A stretch of 64,000 nucleotides of DNA, taken from NCBI GenBank assembly GCA_937766455.1, contig CALLXD010000005.1, positions 1-64,000 of the forward strand. The letters run 5' to 3'. The notes under the pieces are model-generated. The model searched no databases. It had not been told where the DNA came from and was given only the letters and a program-made list of their open reading frames with translations. Of the stretch, positions 34,415 to 42,692 are shown one piece after another (within the stretch, counting starts at the first letter, position 1; the number at the start of each line of letters is the position of its first letter). The stretch comes from Vicinamibacterales bacterium (GTDB lineage: Bacteria > Acidobacteriota > Vicinamibacteria > Vicinamibacterales > UBA8438). A program made the translations under genes and the position numbers.

Positions 34415-36836
34415 CTACTGCACCCCCGAGCCCCCAGTCGGTTTCAGGTAAGCGTTCGCCCAATTCAGCATTTCGGCCACGGTATGCAGCACCGATTCGC
34501 GCGCGGCGTAGCCATGCGACTCGTGGGGCAGCGTCACGTAGCGGACCGTGGCTCCATGGCCCTTGAGGGCCATATACATGCGTGCTGATTGAATCGGAAA
34601 GGTGCCCGAGTTGTTGTCAGCTTCGCCGTGGGTCAACAGGATCGGTTCGTTGATTTTGTCGGCATGAAAGAACGGTGACATAGCCGCGTAGATGTCGGTG
34701 GCTTCCCAGAAGGTGCGGCGCTCGTTCTGAAACCCGAACGGCGTGAGCGACCGGTTGTAGGCGCCGCTGCGGGCGATGCCCATCTGGAACAGGTCCGAGT
34801 GCGCGAGCAGGTTGGCCGTCATGAACGCGCCGTAACTGTGCCCCCCCACGCCGATGGTGTCGCGGTCGGTGACGCCCATGTCTACGACCGCGTTGACCGC
34901 CGCTTCGGCATTGGCCACCAGCTGCTCGAGATAGGTGTCGTTGGCCGTATCACCAGCGCCGATGACCGGCATCGACGGGCCGTCGAACACCGCGTACCCC
35001 TGTGTGAGTAGCAGCAGATGCGAGGCCCCCCGAATGGCGGTGAATCGGTGCTCTGATCCGCTGATCTGCCCCGCCAGCGTGGGGTCGACGAACTCGCGCG
35101 GATAGGCCCACATGATCAGCGGGACGCGTTGTCCCTCCTGATGACCCGGGGGCAGATAAAGGGTGCCGGAGAGCTGCACGCCGTCGGCGCGTGCGTAGGT
35201 GACCAGCTGCTTGCTGATACCGGAGAGCTGGGGGGCCGGGTCCTCGACGGTGGTGATCGCCGTGAGGTCGCCGTTGGCCAGGTCTCGGACGTAGTAGTTC
35301 GGGGGTTCGGTGCGACTCTCGCGGCGCGTCAGTACCGACGTGGCGTCCACCGAGAGCGGGGCAACCACAGACTCGTAGGCGTCTTCCGCGCTGCGAAACA
35401 GCCGTTCCGTCTGGAGCGTCGTCAGATCGAGTCGGTCCAGGAACGGTCGGTCTCCGTCCGGCGACGCCCCGGCCCCGGTGAGATAGATGACGTTTCCAGT
35501 CTGCCTGATGACCCGGCCCCCGGGCCGTGGTGCGGTCAGCGGTCGACCGCCATCCGCGTATCGGTCCTCGCTGCTGCGGTCCCAGAGTAGTTGTGGGTCC
35601 CGATCCGTGGAGAGCAGCCAGGTGCGTGTCCAGCGGGTAGGCCGGTCACGCTCGGTGAGGAGGGCCGCGCCAGATTCGGTCCACGTCAGACCGCCAAATC
35701 TAAATTCGGTGCGGGCCAGCTCTGCGGGCTCGCTGGTGAACGGCGCGGGTTGTGAGAGGACGCGGTCTCGATGGGCGACGGCGCGCTTGGGGTCGCCTCC
35801 ATCCTGCGCCTCGACCCACGTCAATGTGTGCGGTTCGGTCAGGTTCCAGCTGTAGGCGCGAGGCCCCGTCGGCACACCACCAATCGGGACCGCGTCGGCC
35901 AGAGGAAGCCGCGCCACCTGTGCGACCACTTCACCGCTCCTGTTACGGATCGTGACGTCCTTCGGGAAGCTGCGCGCCGTGACCAGCCAGGAGAACGGCC
36001 GCTCGACCTCGGTCGTCAGGACGTATTCGCCACTCGGCGAAGCGCTGACTTGTGCGTAGAGCCCGGGTTGGCCGATTGCACTCCGGCGGCCCGTCGCCAG
36101 TTCGATAGTGCCGACCTGGGTGGTGAAGAAGTACTCGAAGAGCGCTTCTTCGTGTGCGTTGGTCAGCAGATTCTGATAGGTCCGGATCGGTGCGGCCCCG
36201 CCGCCGTGTGATTGCACATTGGGTTGCCCGGGCACGTCGGGCGCGGGAGGGGGGCGCGCCGCGGGCCGACGCTTTGAATCGGCAAATGACCGTGGCGTTG
36301 TCATCGAGCCAATTGCACGGGTTGCCCCAGGCCGCATTGATCGAGGTGTCGCTGAGCGGTCGCGCCTGGCCCGTCGACACCTCCATGGTCCAGGCTTCGA
36401 TCCCGTTGTAGCGCGTGAGCAGGAACAGCAGCCGCGAGCCGTCGGGTGAAAACGTGGGCGGGCCGAGCGAGGTCTCGCGGGGCGCGTCGAACGCATGCTC
36501 TGTGCCGTCGCTGATGCGCCGGATCGTGATCCGACTCAATCCGGCCGTCCTGTGTGGGCCGTTTGTCCGCGGGTTAATTCGATAGCCCGCGAGTCGCAAC
36601 ATTGGCTGCGCCAGCTCGCTCAAGGCCGGCATGCTCGGCCGAGACAGGATGGCAATGGTGTCACCGGTGGGGCTGACCACCGCAGGAAGAATCGGCGGTG
36701 CGTCCAGGATGTCTACGATCGCCTGCGGCGGTTCCAGATACCCCGTGTCAGGTTGTGCGAGGGCCCCTGGCCCATGGATGAGGAGGGCGAAGACCGCGGC
36801 GCACGGGACAAGACAGACCTGCGGGACGTCACGCAT
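34415..36836 (-). CDS. S9-family prolyl-oligopeptidase-like peptidase (one frame error)
   Basis: Signal peptide from ATG 36836 (ends PGALAQ), a beta-propeller N-terminal part, and a C-terminal alpha/beta-hydrolase domain. Catalytic Ser in GVGGHSYGAFMTANLL, Asp in HGEADNNSGTFP, His in PHESHGYAARES. The frame is broken at the G6 run 36249-36254: with five G the reading ICRFKASARGAPPPAPDVPGQPNVQ is continuous. Corrected length is about 806 residues, close to glutamyl-endopeptidase-type S9 proteins. It is exported and likely degrades peptides outside the cytoplasm. It lies 12 nt after the M28 peptidase gene on the same strand. Confidence 0.88.
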
Positions 36837-36848
36837 GATTCGATATTC

Positions 36849-38441
36849 CTACTCGCGCCGCCCACCCTCGGTGGCAGGTTGCGGTAACGGTTTCCGAGGC
36901 AAGAGCCCCTCGCGGTTGGCGGCGTGATAGACGAACGAGGCGACGATGACGGCGTTGTGCATCAGGTCCGTCGGTTGGACCCGCTCGTAGAGGTCCAGGT
37001 TTGTATGGTGGGTGCGCGTGCGGTATTCCACCGGGTCTTGAATGAACTGGAATCCAGGTAACCCGAGCGCGTCAAAGGCCAGATGATCGGTGCCACCCGC
37101 GTTCCGGATGCTCAGCGTGGTCATCCCAAGGCTGGCGAGCGGCTCCATCCAGGCCTCGAACACCGGGGCAATCGCCTCGTTCCCTTGCAAATAGACCCCG
37201 CGGATCAGTCCGGTGCCGTTGTCCATATTGAAGTAGCCGGAGAGACGGTCGTGCTCCGGGGTCAGCTCCATGGTTCGGGCATTGCCGAAGTGGGTAGCGA
37301 CATACGCCCGCGAACCGAGAAGACCATTTTCTTCGCCGGTCCACAACGCGACCCGGACGGTGCGCCGCATCGGGAGACCGGTGGCCTTGAGAATACGCAT
37401 CGCTTCCATCATCACAGCGGAGCCGGCGGCGTTATCGGTGGCGCCGGTCCCGGTGTGCCAGGAATCGAAGTGCGCCCCGAGCATGACGACCTCGTCGGCC
37501 TTGTCGGTTCCCGGGATTTCCGCGATGAGATTGAACGCGTCCAGCGTCTCGGTATGAAAGGTATTGCGAACCTGTAGCTCCAGCGTCACCGGGAGGTCCT
37601 TGTCGAGCGTTCGGGCGATGCGGCCATAGTGTTCGGTCAGCAGCACGATCTGGGGTGCCACACGTGGCGCATCGGGGTTTCGCGAGCCGCCGCCCTGCAC
37701 CCAGACGGCGCCGGTCTCACCGCCCCGTGTGGCCGGGTTCGGTCCCGGCTCAAGCAGGGCCGCGACGCCCTCCTCGAGAAAGAACGCCATCCGCCGCTGC
37801 GGAAACTCGCGGTCACCTCTGCGCCGTCGCCCGGTGCGCCGTCTCGCGCGCGTCGGCTGCGTGGTGAGCCTGGCGAGTTCGTCGTCCGTGTAGCGGCGTG
37901 CCGGGGCATCGAACAATGCCGGAGCGTCGGGCACCACGGCAGTGAGCACGAACTTGCCAGCCAGTTGGCCCCGATACCGGTCGAAGTCGGCATCAGTCTC
38001 GATGGTCACACGCACCGCTTCTCCGATCACCGTGCCGTCGGTCCCGGGTGTCCAGGCTTTCGCATAGCCGACCAGCGGGTATGCCTGCGGCTCGAGCGCG
38101 TGGGCGTAGAACCGGTCGTTGGTCCAGCCCTGCCCGAACTCGCCCCACACCTCCTGCGTGATGTTGGGGAGTCCCCAGTCGCGCAGCTGTCCGCTGGCGT
38201 AGTCGGCCGCGCGTTGGAGGTTCGGCGAACCCGTGAGACGTGGTCCATGCACGTCTGTGAGCCAGCTCATCACGTCCATGATCTGCGAGCGATTCAACCC
38301 TTCTCGTTTGATCACATAGAGGGCGTCGAGGTCGACCGGCTCGTGGGCCTGGGCGTGCACTGCCGGCGGCGTCACCAGCACCACGAGGACGGTAAGGGCG
38401 ACGAGCAGCAGGACGTGTCTGTGGACACGAGAGTGGGACAC
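36849..38441 (-). CDS. M28-family zinc aminopeptidase/carboxypeptidase
   Basis: 530 residues with a signal peptide (ends VHAQA, about residue 32). Zinc ligands of the M28 family are visible: GAHFDSWHTG (His), GATDNAAGSAV (bridging Asp), WTGEENGLLGS (catalytic Glu and ligand Glu), YFNMDNGTGLI (Asp) and RTRTHHTNLDLYE (His). An inserted PA-like region lies at about 130-280. Probable exported exopeptidase, co-transcribed with the S9 peptidase gene downstream. Confidence 0.92.
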   Translation of the reverse strand: MSHSRVHRHVLLLVALTVLVVLVTPPAVHAQAHEPVDLDALYVIKREGLNRSQIMDVMSWLTDVHGPRLTGSPNLQRAADYASGQLRDWGLPNITQEVWGEFGQGWTNDRFYAHALEPQAYPLVGYAKAWTPGTDGTVIGEAVRVTIETDADFDRYRGQLAGKFVLTAVVPDAPALFDAPARRYTDDELARLTTQPTRARRRTGRRRRGDREFPQRRMAFFLEEGVAALLEPGPNPATRGGETGAVWVQGGGSRNPDAPRVAPQIVLLTEHYGRIARTLDKDLPVTLELQVRNTFHTETLDAFNLIAEIPGTDKADEVVMLGAHFDSWHTGTGATDNAAGSAVMMEAMRILKATGLPMRRTVRVALWTGEENGLLGSRAYVATHFGNARTMELTPEHDRLSGYFNMDNGTGLIRGVYLQGNEAIAPVFEAWMEPLASLGMTTLSIRNAGGTDHLAFDALGLPGFQFIQDPVEYRTRTHHTNLDLYERVQPTDLMHNAVIVASFVYHAANREGLLPRKPLPQPATEGGRRE

Positions 38442-38600
38442 GCGGCCTCCCTTTCGTTGGCGGTTGAGCCGGTCCGGGCGCCGGCTCCGGCGCGGCCTGT
38501 TGCCGGTCTGCCAGGACCGGCGACGCCACTGGCAGCCTACTCTATCCCCGTTGCCTGGGCGCCGCCAATCGCGGGGCCTGGGTCCTGATGTGCGAGTGGG

Positions 38601-38645
38601 TATAATCGCAGACTGCGAGGACAGCGACGTGTCCTCGACCTTTTA
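38601..38645 (+). promoter_or_regulatory. Promoter -10 box with terminator-like hairpin at the predicted RNA 5' end
   Basis: A perfect TATAAT (38601-38606) is followed by an 8-bp perfect hairpin (CGAGGACA, loop GCGACG, TGTCCTCG; 38616-38637) and then ACCTTTTA. No good -35 was found at 17 bp. Transcription starting about 7 nt after the -10 would begin almost at the hairpin, so this looks like a leader attenuator or a 5' stabilising stem of the phosphatase operon. Confidence 0.4.
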
Positions 38646-38667
38646 CGAGGGTCTGGAACGCCACCAC

Positions 38668-39177
38668 ATGAGCACGGTCACGAGTGTGTTATTCGTCTGC
38701 GCCGGCAACATCTGCCGGAGTCCCATGGCGAAGGCCCTGTTCCGCCACCTGGCGACGTCCGAATCGAAGCTGGCGAACATCTCGGTGGGGTCGGCTGGCA
38801 CCATCGCGATGAACGGCAACCTGCCCAACGCGGACTCGGTTGAAGCGCTGCAGCGTGGGTGTGGCCTCCAGATGGTCACCCACCGCGCGCGCCGGCTGTC
38901 CCGGCATGTCACCGCTGATCTGGTGCTCACGATGGACCGGGAGACCGCGCGCGATGCGAAAGCGATGTGCCCGGGCAACCGCATCGAGATGCTCGGCGAC
39001 TACGCGGGTACCGCCGAGGAGGTGGCGGACCCTTACGGTGGGTCTCGCCGACGCCACCGCGACACCCTGGCACAGATCGAGCGCCTCGTCCCGCTTGCCG
39101 TCGCCCGGCTGGTCGACGACGCGGTGTCCGCCCCCCCGAAGTTCGTCCGGCACCGCGAGCTGCCCCCCACACCCTGA
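38668..39177 (+). CDS. Low-molecular-weight protein-tyrosine phosphatase
   Basis: 169 residues from MSTVTSVLFVCAGNIC. The P-loop CAGNICRS (CxxxxxR[ST]) contains the nucleophile and the phosphate-binding Arg; the general acid is in ADPYGGS. Family also includes arsenate reductases, but the DPYGG motif favours a tyrosine phosphatase. The C-terminal ~20 residues are an extension. First gene of a tightly packed run with the aminotransferase, SelD fusion and NHL genes. Confidence 0.85.
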   Translation: MSTVTSVLFVCAGNICRSPMAKALFRHLATSESKLANISVGSAGTIAMNGNLPNADSVEALQRGCGLQMVTHRARRLSRHVTADLVLTMDRETARDAKAMCPGNRIEMLGDYAGTAEEVADPYGGSRRRHRDTLAQIERLVPLAVARLVDDAVSAPPKFVRHRELPPTP

Positions 39178-39184
39178 CGCCCCG

Positions 39185-40351
39185 ATGTTTTCGGTTCGGG
39201 TTCCCGGTGTTGGCTCGAATCGCGTGGCGCGCGTGCTGGCCGCCCATCGAGCGCGAGCCCGAACGCTTGACGACCTGACGGTGTCGAATCCGACCCGGGT
39301 CGGTTTGTCGTATCCTCCGAGCCTCCTCCAGCCGCTGGCTGACCCGGCGGGGCTCCGCTACGATCCGGCCCCGTTCGGGATGCCTGCGGCGCGTGACGCG
39401 GTGGCGTCCCACCTCTCAGACCGCGGCATCTCTGTTGCCCCTGATCGCGTCGTGCTCACTGCGAGTACGAGTGAAGCCTACTCGTTGTTATTCAAGTTGC
39501 TCTGCGACCCCCGGGACGTGGTTCTTGTCCCGCAACCAAGCTACCCGCTGTTCGAGCACCTCACCCGGTTGGAAGGGGTGGTCGCGAGCCCGTATCTGTT
39601 GGAGTATCACGGACGCTGGGAGCTGAACGTGGAGAGCGTCGAGCGCGCGATCGAGCCGCGGGCGAGAGCTATCTTGTTCGTGAATCCCAACAACCCGACG
39701 GGGTCGTTTGTGCGACCCACCGAGTTGGAGGCGGTGCGCGAGGTCGCGGCGAAGCACGAGCTCGCCCTCATCAGTGACGAGGTCTTCGACCTGTACCCGT
39801 TCGATGACCAGGCGAGGGGGACGGCCGGGGCCCTGGTGTCGGAACCGGACGTACTCACGTTCACGCTAGGAGGGCTGTCGAAGACGGCCCTCTTGCCGCA
39901 GCTGAAACTCGGGTGGATACTGGTCGGTGGGCCTCACACGCTCGTACATCGGGCGCTCGATCGGCTCGAATTCATCAGTGATACTTATCTGTCGGTGGCC
40001 AGCCCGGTGCAGGGCGCGGTCGGTGCGCTCCTGAAACACACACGGCCCTTGACGGCCCAGGTGTGCCGCCGGGTCAGAGCCAATATGGCGACTCTCCGCG
40101 GCCTCGTGGTGCAGTTTCCAGCTTGCCAGGTCCTCCACGCGGAAGCTGGGTGGTACGCTGTCGTGCAGGTGCCCGCGACACGTTCCGAGGAGGCGCTGGT
40201 CATCGAACTCATAGAGAAGGACGGCGTCCTGGTGCACCCCGGCTACTTCTTCGACTTTCCCCGCGAGGCGTTCCTGGTGGTGAGCCTGCTTCCGGAACCC
40301 GAACCGTTCGCGAGCGCCATGACCCGGGTGCTGTCCCGAGCTTCCGGATGA
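39185..40351 (+). CDS. Class I/II PLP-dependent aminotransferase
   Basis: 388 residues from ATG 39185, 7 nt after the phosphatase gene. Fold type I aminotransferase: VLTASTSEAYSLLFKLL, ILFVNPNNPTGSFV, LISDEVFDLYPF (Asp and Tyr region), PLP lysine in GGLSKTALLPQLKLGW and a final Arg region. Substrate is not predictable; aspartate/alanine-type or aromatic amino acids are possible. Its TGA overlaps the next ATG (ATGA). Confidence 0.88.
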   Translation: MFSVRVPGVGSNRVARVLAAHRARARTLDDLTVSNPTRVGLSYPPSLLQPLADPAGLRYDPAPFGMPAARDAVASHLSDRGISVAPDRVVLTASTSEAYSLLFKLLCDPRDVVLVPQPSYPLFEHLTRLEGVVASPYLLEYHGRWELNVESVERAIEPRARAILFVNPNNPTGSFVRPTELEAVREVAAKHELALISDEVFDLYPFDDQARGTAGALVSEPDVLTFTLGGLSKTALLPQLKLGWILVGGPHTLVHRALDRLEFISDTYLSVASPVQGAVGALLKHTRPLTAQVCRRVRANMATLRGLVVQFPACQVLHAEAGWYAVVQVPATRSEEALVIELIEKDGVLVHPGYFFDFPREAFLVVSLLPEPEPFASAMTRVLSRASG

Positions 40352-42645
40352 ACAATCAGCCGGTGCCGGTCGTGAAGGACCTCGTCCTGATCGGCGGGGG
40401 GCACACGCATGTCAGCGTGCTGAGGCGGTTCGGGATGCGTCCGCTTGCCGGCGTCCGGCTGACCCTGATCACCCGAGACGTGCACACGCCGTATTCCGGC
40501 ATGTTGCCGGGCCTGGTTTCAGGTCACTACGACTTCGACGATGTGCATATCGACTTGGGGCCATTGAGTCGATTCGCCGACGCGAGGCTGTTTCATCAGC
40601 CTGTGACGGGACTCGACCTGGAGCGTCAGCACGTCTTGTGCGACGGACGGCCGCCGGTGCCGTACGACCTGTTGTCCCTGAACATCGGTTCGACACCCTC
40701 TTTCGGTGGCGTGCCGGGGGCGGCGGAGGTCGTGGTACCGGTCAAGCCGATCAGCCGGTTTGTGCCACGGTGGGAGCGGATACGGGCTCGCGTGTCAGCC
40801 TCGAAAGCGCCGATCCGTATCGGCGTGGTGGGTGCTGGCGCCGGTGGAGTCGAGTTGACGCTGGCCGTCGAGCACGCGCTCCGGCATGCCTGCCAGGCGT
40901 CAGGCGGGTCAGACGATACCGTCGAGGTGCACTTATTCGGTGCCAACCGTACCATCCTGTCCACCCACAATCGCGGCATGCGGCGGCGACTGGAGCGGGC
41001 GCTACGCGAACGCTGCGTGCACCTCCATCTGGGGCAAAGCGTGTCCGCCGTGGCTGAAGGACAGCTCACCCTGGCCGACGGCAGCACCGTGGCGGTCGAC
41101 GAAATCCTCTGGGTGACGCAGGCAGGAGCGGCCCCGTGGTTGGCCGAGTCCGGGCTCGACGTCGACGAGCACGGGTTTGTCCGCGTCGACGATACCCTCC
41201 AGTCGTGTTCGCATCCCGGGGTGTTTGCCGCCGGCGATGTGGCGGCAGTGGTCAATCATCCGCGTGAGAAGGCGGGGGTGTTCGCGGTGCGCCAGGGACC
41301 ACCGCTGGCCGAGAATCTGCGACGGGCATTGCTTGGTCGACGCCTTCGGCCGTTTCGTCCCCAGAAACGATTCCTGACCCTGGTCTCGACCGGCGGTCGC
41401 CATGCCGTCGGGTCCCGCGGGTGGTGGTCGTTCGAGGGCGATCTCGTGTGGCGGTGGAAAGATTGGATCGACCGCCGTTTCATGTCCCGCTACGCCGATT
41501 TGCCTGCCATGTCCGCTGAGGCCCCACCGGCGCTGGAGCCGGGTCTCGCCTCGTCAGAGGCGCTGCGCGAAATCTCGACGGCCGCCATGCGCTGCGGCGG
41601 CTGTGGGTCGAAAGTGGGAGCGACCCCGCTCACCCGCGTGCTCGAACAGCTGGCACCGATACGGCGAGATGACGTACTCATCGGGCTCGATGCGCCAGAT
41701 GACGCGGCCGTCGTCTCAGTGCCGCCGGGTAAGGTGCTGGTGCGTACGGTGGATGCGTTTCGAGCCATCGTGAATGACCCGTTTGTTTTCGGTCAGATCA
41801 CGGCCAACCACTGCCTCGGCGACATCTTCGCGATGGGCGCAGAAGCCCAGACGGCACTGGCGGTGGCGACGGTGCCGTTCGGACTCGACCGGAAGGTCGA
41901 AGACACCTTGGTGCAACTGCTGTCGGGAGCAGTCCAGGTCCTCAATGACGCCGGAGCGGCGTTGGTGGGAGGACATACCAGTGAAGGCGTCGAGTTGTCG
42001 CTCGGCCTGTCGTTGACCGGGTTGGTCGACCGCGACGCGGTGCTCCGCAAGGGCGGCCTTCGAGCCGGCGACCGCCTGGTGCTGACGAAAGGGATCGGCA
42101 CCGGCACGCTGTTCGCGGCTGAGATGCGCATGCGAGCCAAGGGCCGGTGGATTGACGGGGCGATTGCAGCCATGCGGCAGTCGAGCCGCGCCGCGGCCGA
42201 TGTGCTGCGCCGTCACCAGGCCAGCGCCTGCACCGATGTCACCGGGTTCGGGCTATTAGGACATCTGGTGGAAATGACCAGAGCGTCCGGCGTGGACGTT
42301 CGACTCGATCTGCCCGCGGTGCCGGTGCTGGACGGCGCGCTCGAGACGAGTGCCGCCGGGTTTCTCAGTTCCCTCCATCCGCACAATGTGCGGCTCCGGC
42401 GCGCCGTTGCCGACATCGAGCGCGTGAGCGCCGACCCGCGGTATACGTTGCTGTACGACCCGCAGACCTCCGGTGGGCTCCTGGCCGGCGTTCCAGCAGA
42501 CCGAGCGCAGGCTTGCGTCGATGACCTGCTCGCGAACGGCTATCATCAGGCCGCCATCATCGGTACCGTCGAGCCTCGACGCGAGGACGATCCCGGTACC
42601 TCACGGGAGCACGACGCTCCGATTCATATCGAAGGAGTTGCATGA
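40348..42645 (+). CDS. selD: Selenide, water dikinase fused to an FAD-dependent oxidoreductase
   Basis: 765 residues. Residues 1-~385 are an NADH-dehydrogenase-2-like flavoprotein: LVLIGGGHTHVSVL binds FAD, VVGAGAGGVELTLAVE is the second Rossmann motif, GVFAAGDVAAV closes the FAD site. Residues ~415-750 are SelD: MRCGGCGSKVG contains the catalytic Cys and Lys, then GLDAPDDAAVV, NHCLGDIFAMGA, ALVGGHTSEG and DVTGFGLLGHLVE. SelD makes selenophosphate for selenocysteine and selenouridine. Such fusions are known in other bacteria; the flavin domain may supply reduced selenium. Start overlaps the aminotransferase stop. Confidence 0.93.
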   Translation: MNNQPVPVVKDLVLIGGGHTHVSVLRRFGMRPLAGVRLTLITRDVHTPYSGMLPGLVSGHYDFDDVHIDLGPLSRFADARLFHQPVTGLDLERQHVLCDGRPPVPYDLLSLNIGSTPSFGGVPGAAEVVVPVKPISRFVPRWERIRARVSASKAPIRIGVVGAGAGGVELTLAVEHALRHACQASGGSDDTVEVHLFGANRTILSTHNRGMRRRLERALRERCVHLHLGQSVSAVAEGQLTLADGSTVAVDEILWVTQAGAAPWLAESGLDVDEHGFVRVDDTLQSCSHPGVFAAGDVAAVVNHPREKAGVFAVRQGPPLAENLRRALLGRRLRPFRPQKRFLTLVSTGGRHAVGSRGWWSFEGDLVWRWKDWIDRRFMSRYADLPAMSAEAPPALEPGLASSEALREISTAAMRCGGCGSKVGATPLTRVLEQLAPIRRDDVLIGLDAPDDAAVVSVPPGKVLVRTVDAFRAIVNDPFVFGQITANHCLGDIFAMGAEAQTALAVATVPFGLDRKVEDTLVQLLSGAVQVLNDAGAALVGGHTSEGVELSLGLSLTGLVDRDAVLRKGGLRAGDRLVLTKGIGTGTLFAAEMRMRAKGRWIDGAIAAMRQSSRAAADVLRRHQASACTDVTGFGLLGHLVEMTRASGVDVRLDLPAVPVLDGALETSAAGFLSSLHPHNVRLRRAVADIERVSADPRYTLLYDPQTSGGLLAGVPADRAQACVDDLLANGYHQAAIIGTVEPRREDDPGTSREHDAPIHIEGVA

Positions 42646-42692
42646 TCGCCGGAGACCTCATGGGGCGGTGGGTGAGCGAGCCACGCGGATGA
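42642..42692 (+). CDS. Possible 16-codon leader ORF between selD and the NHL gene
   Basis: ATG at 42642 overlaps the selD stop (ATGA) and has the best ribosome site of the region, GAAGGAG 4 nt upstream. It encodes MIAGDLMGRWVSEPRG and its TGA overlaps the NHL gene's ATG at 42689. It could be a coupling peptide that lets ribosomes reach the next gene, or the true N-terminus of that gene separated by a frame error. Confidence 0.35.
   Translation: MIAGDLMGRWVSEPRG

Noticed and set aside
31256..36836. Calling soxC and the S9 peptidase pseudogenes
   Set aside because: Each defect is a single extra base, mostly in a homopolymer, with motifs intact on both sides; sequencing error fits better.
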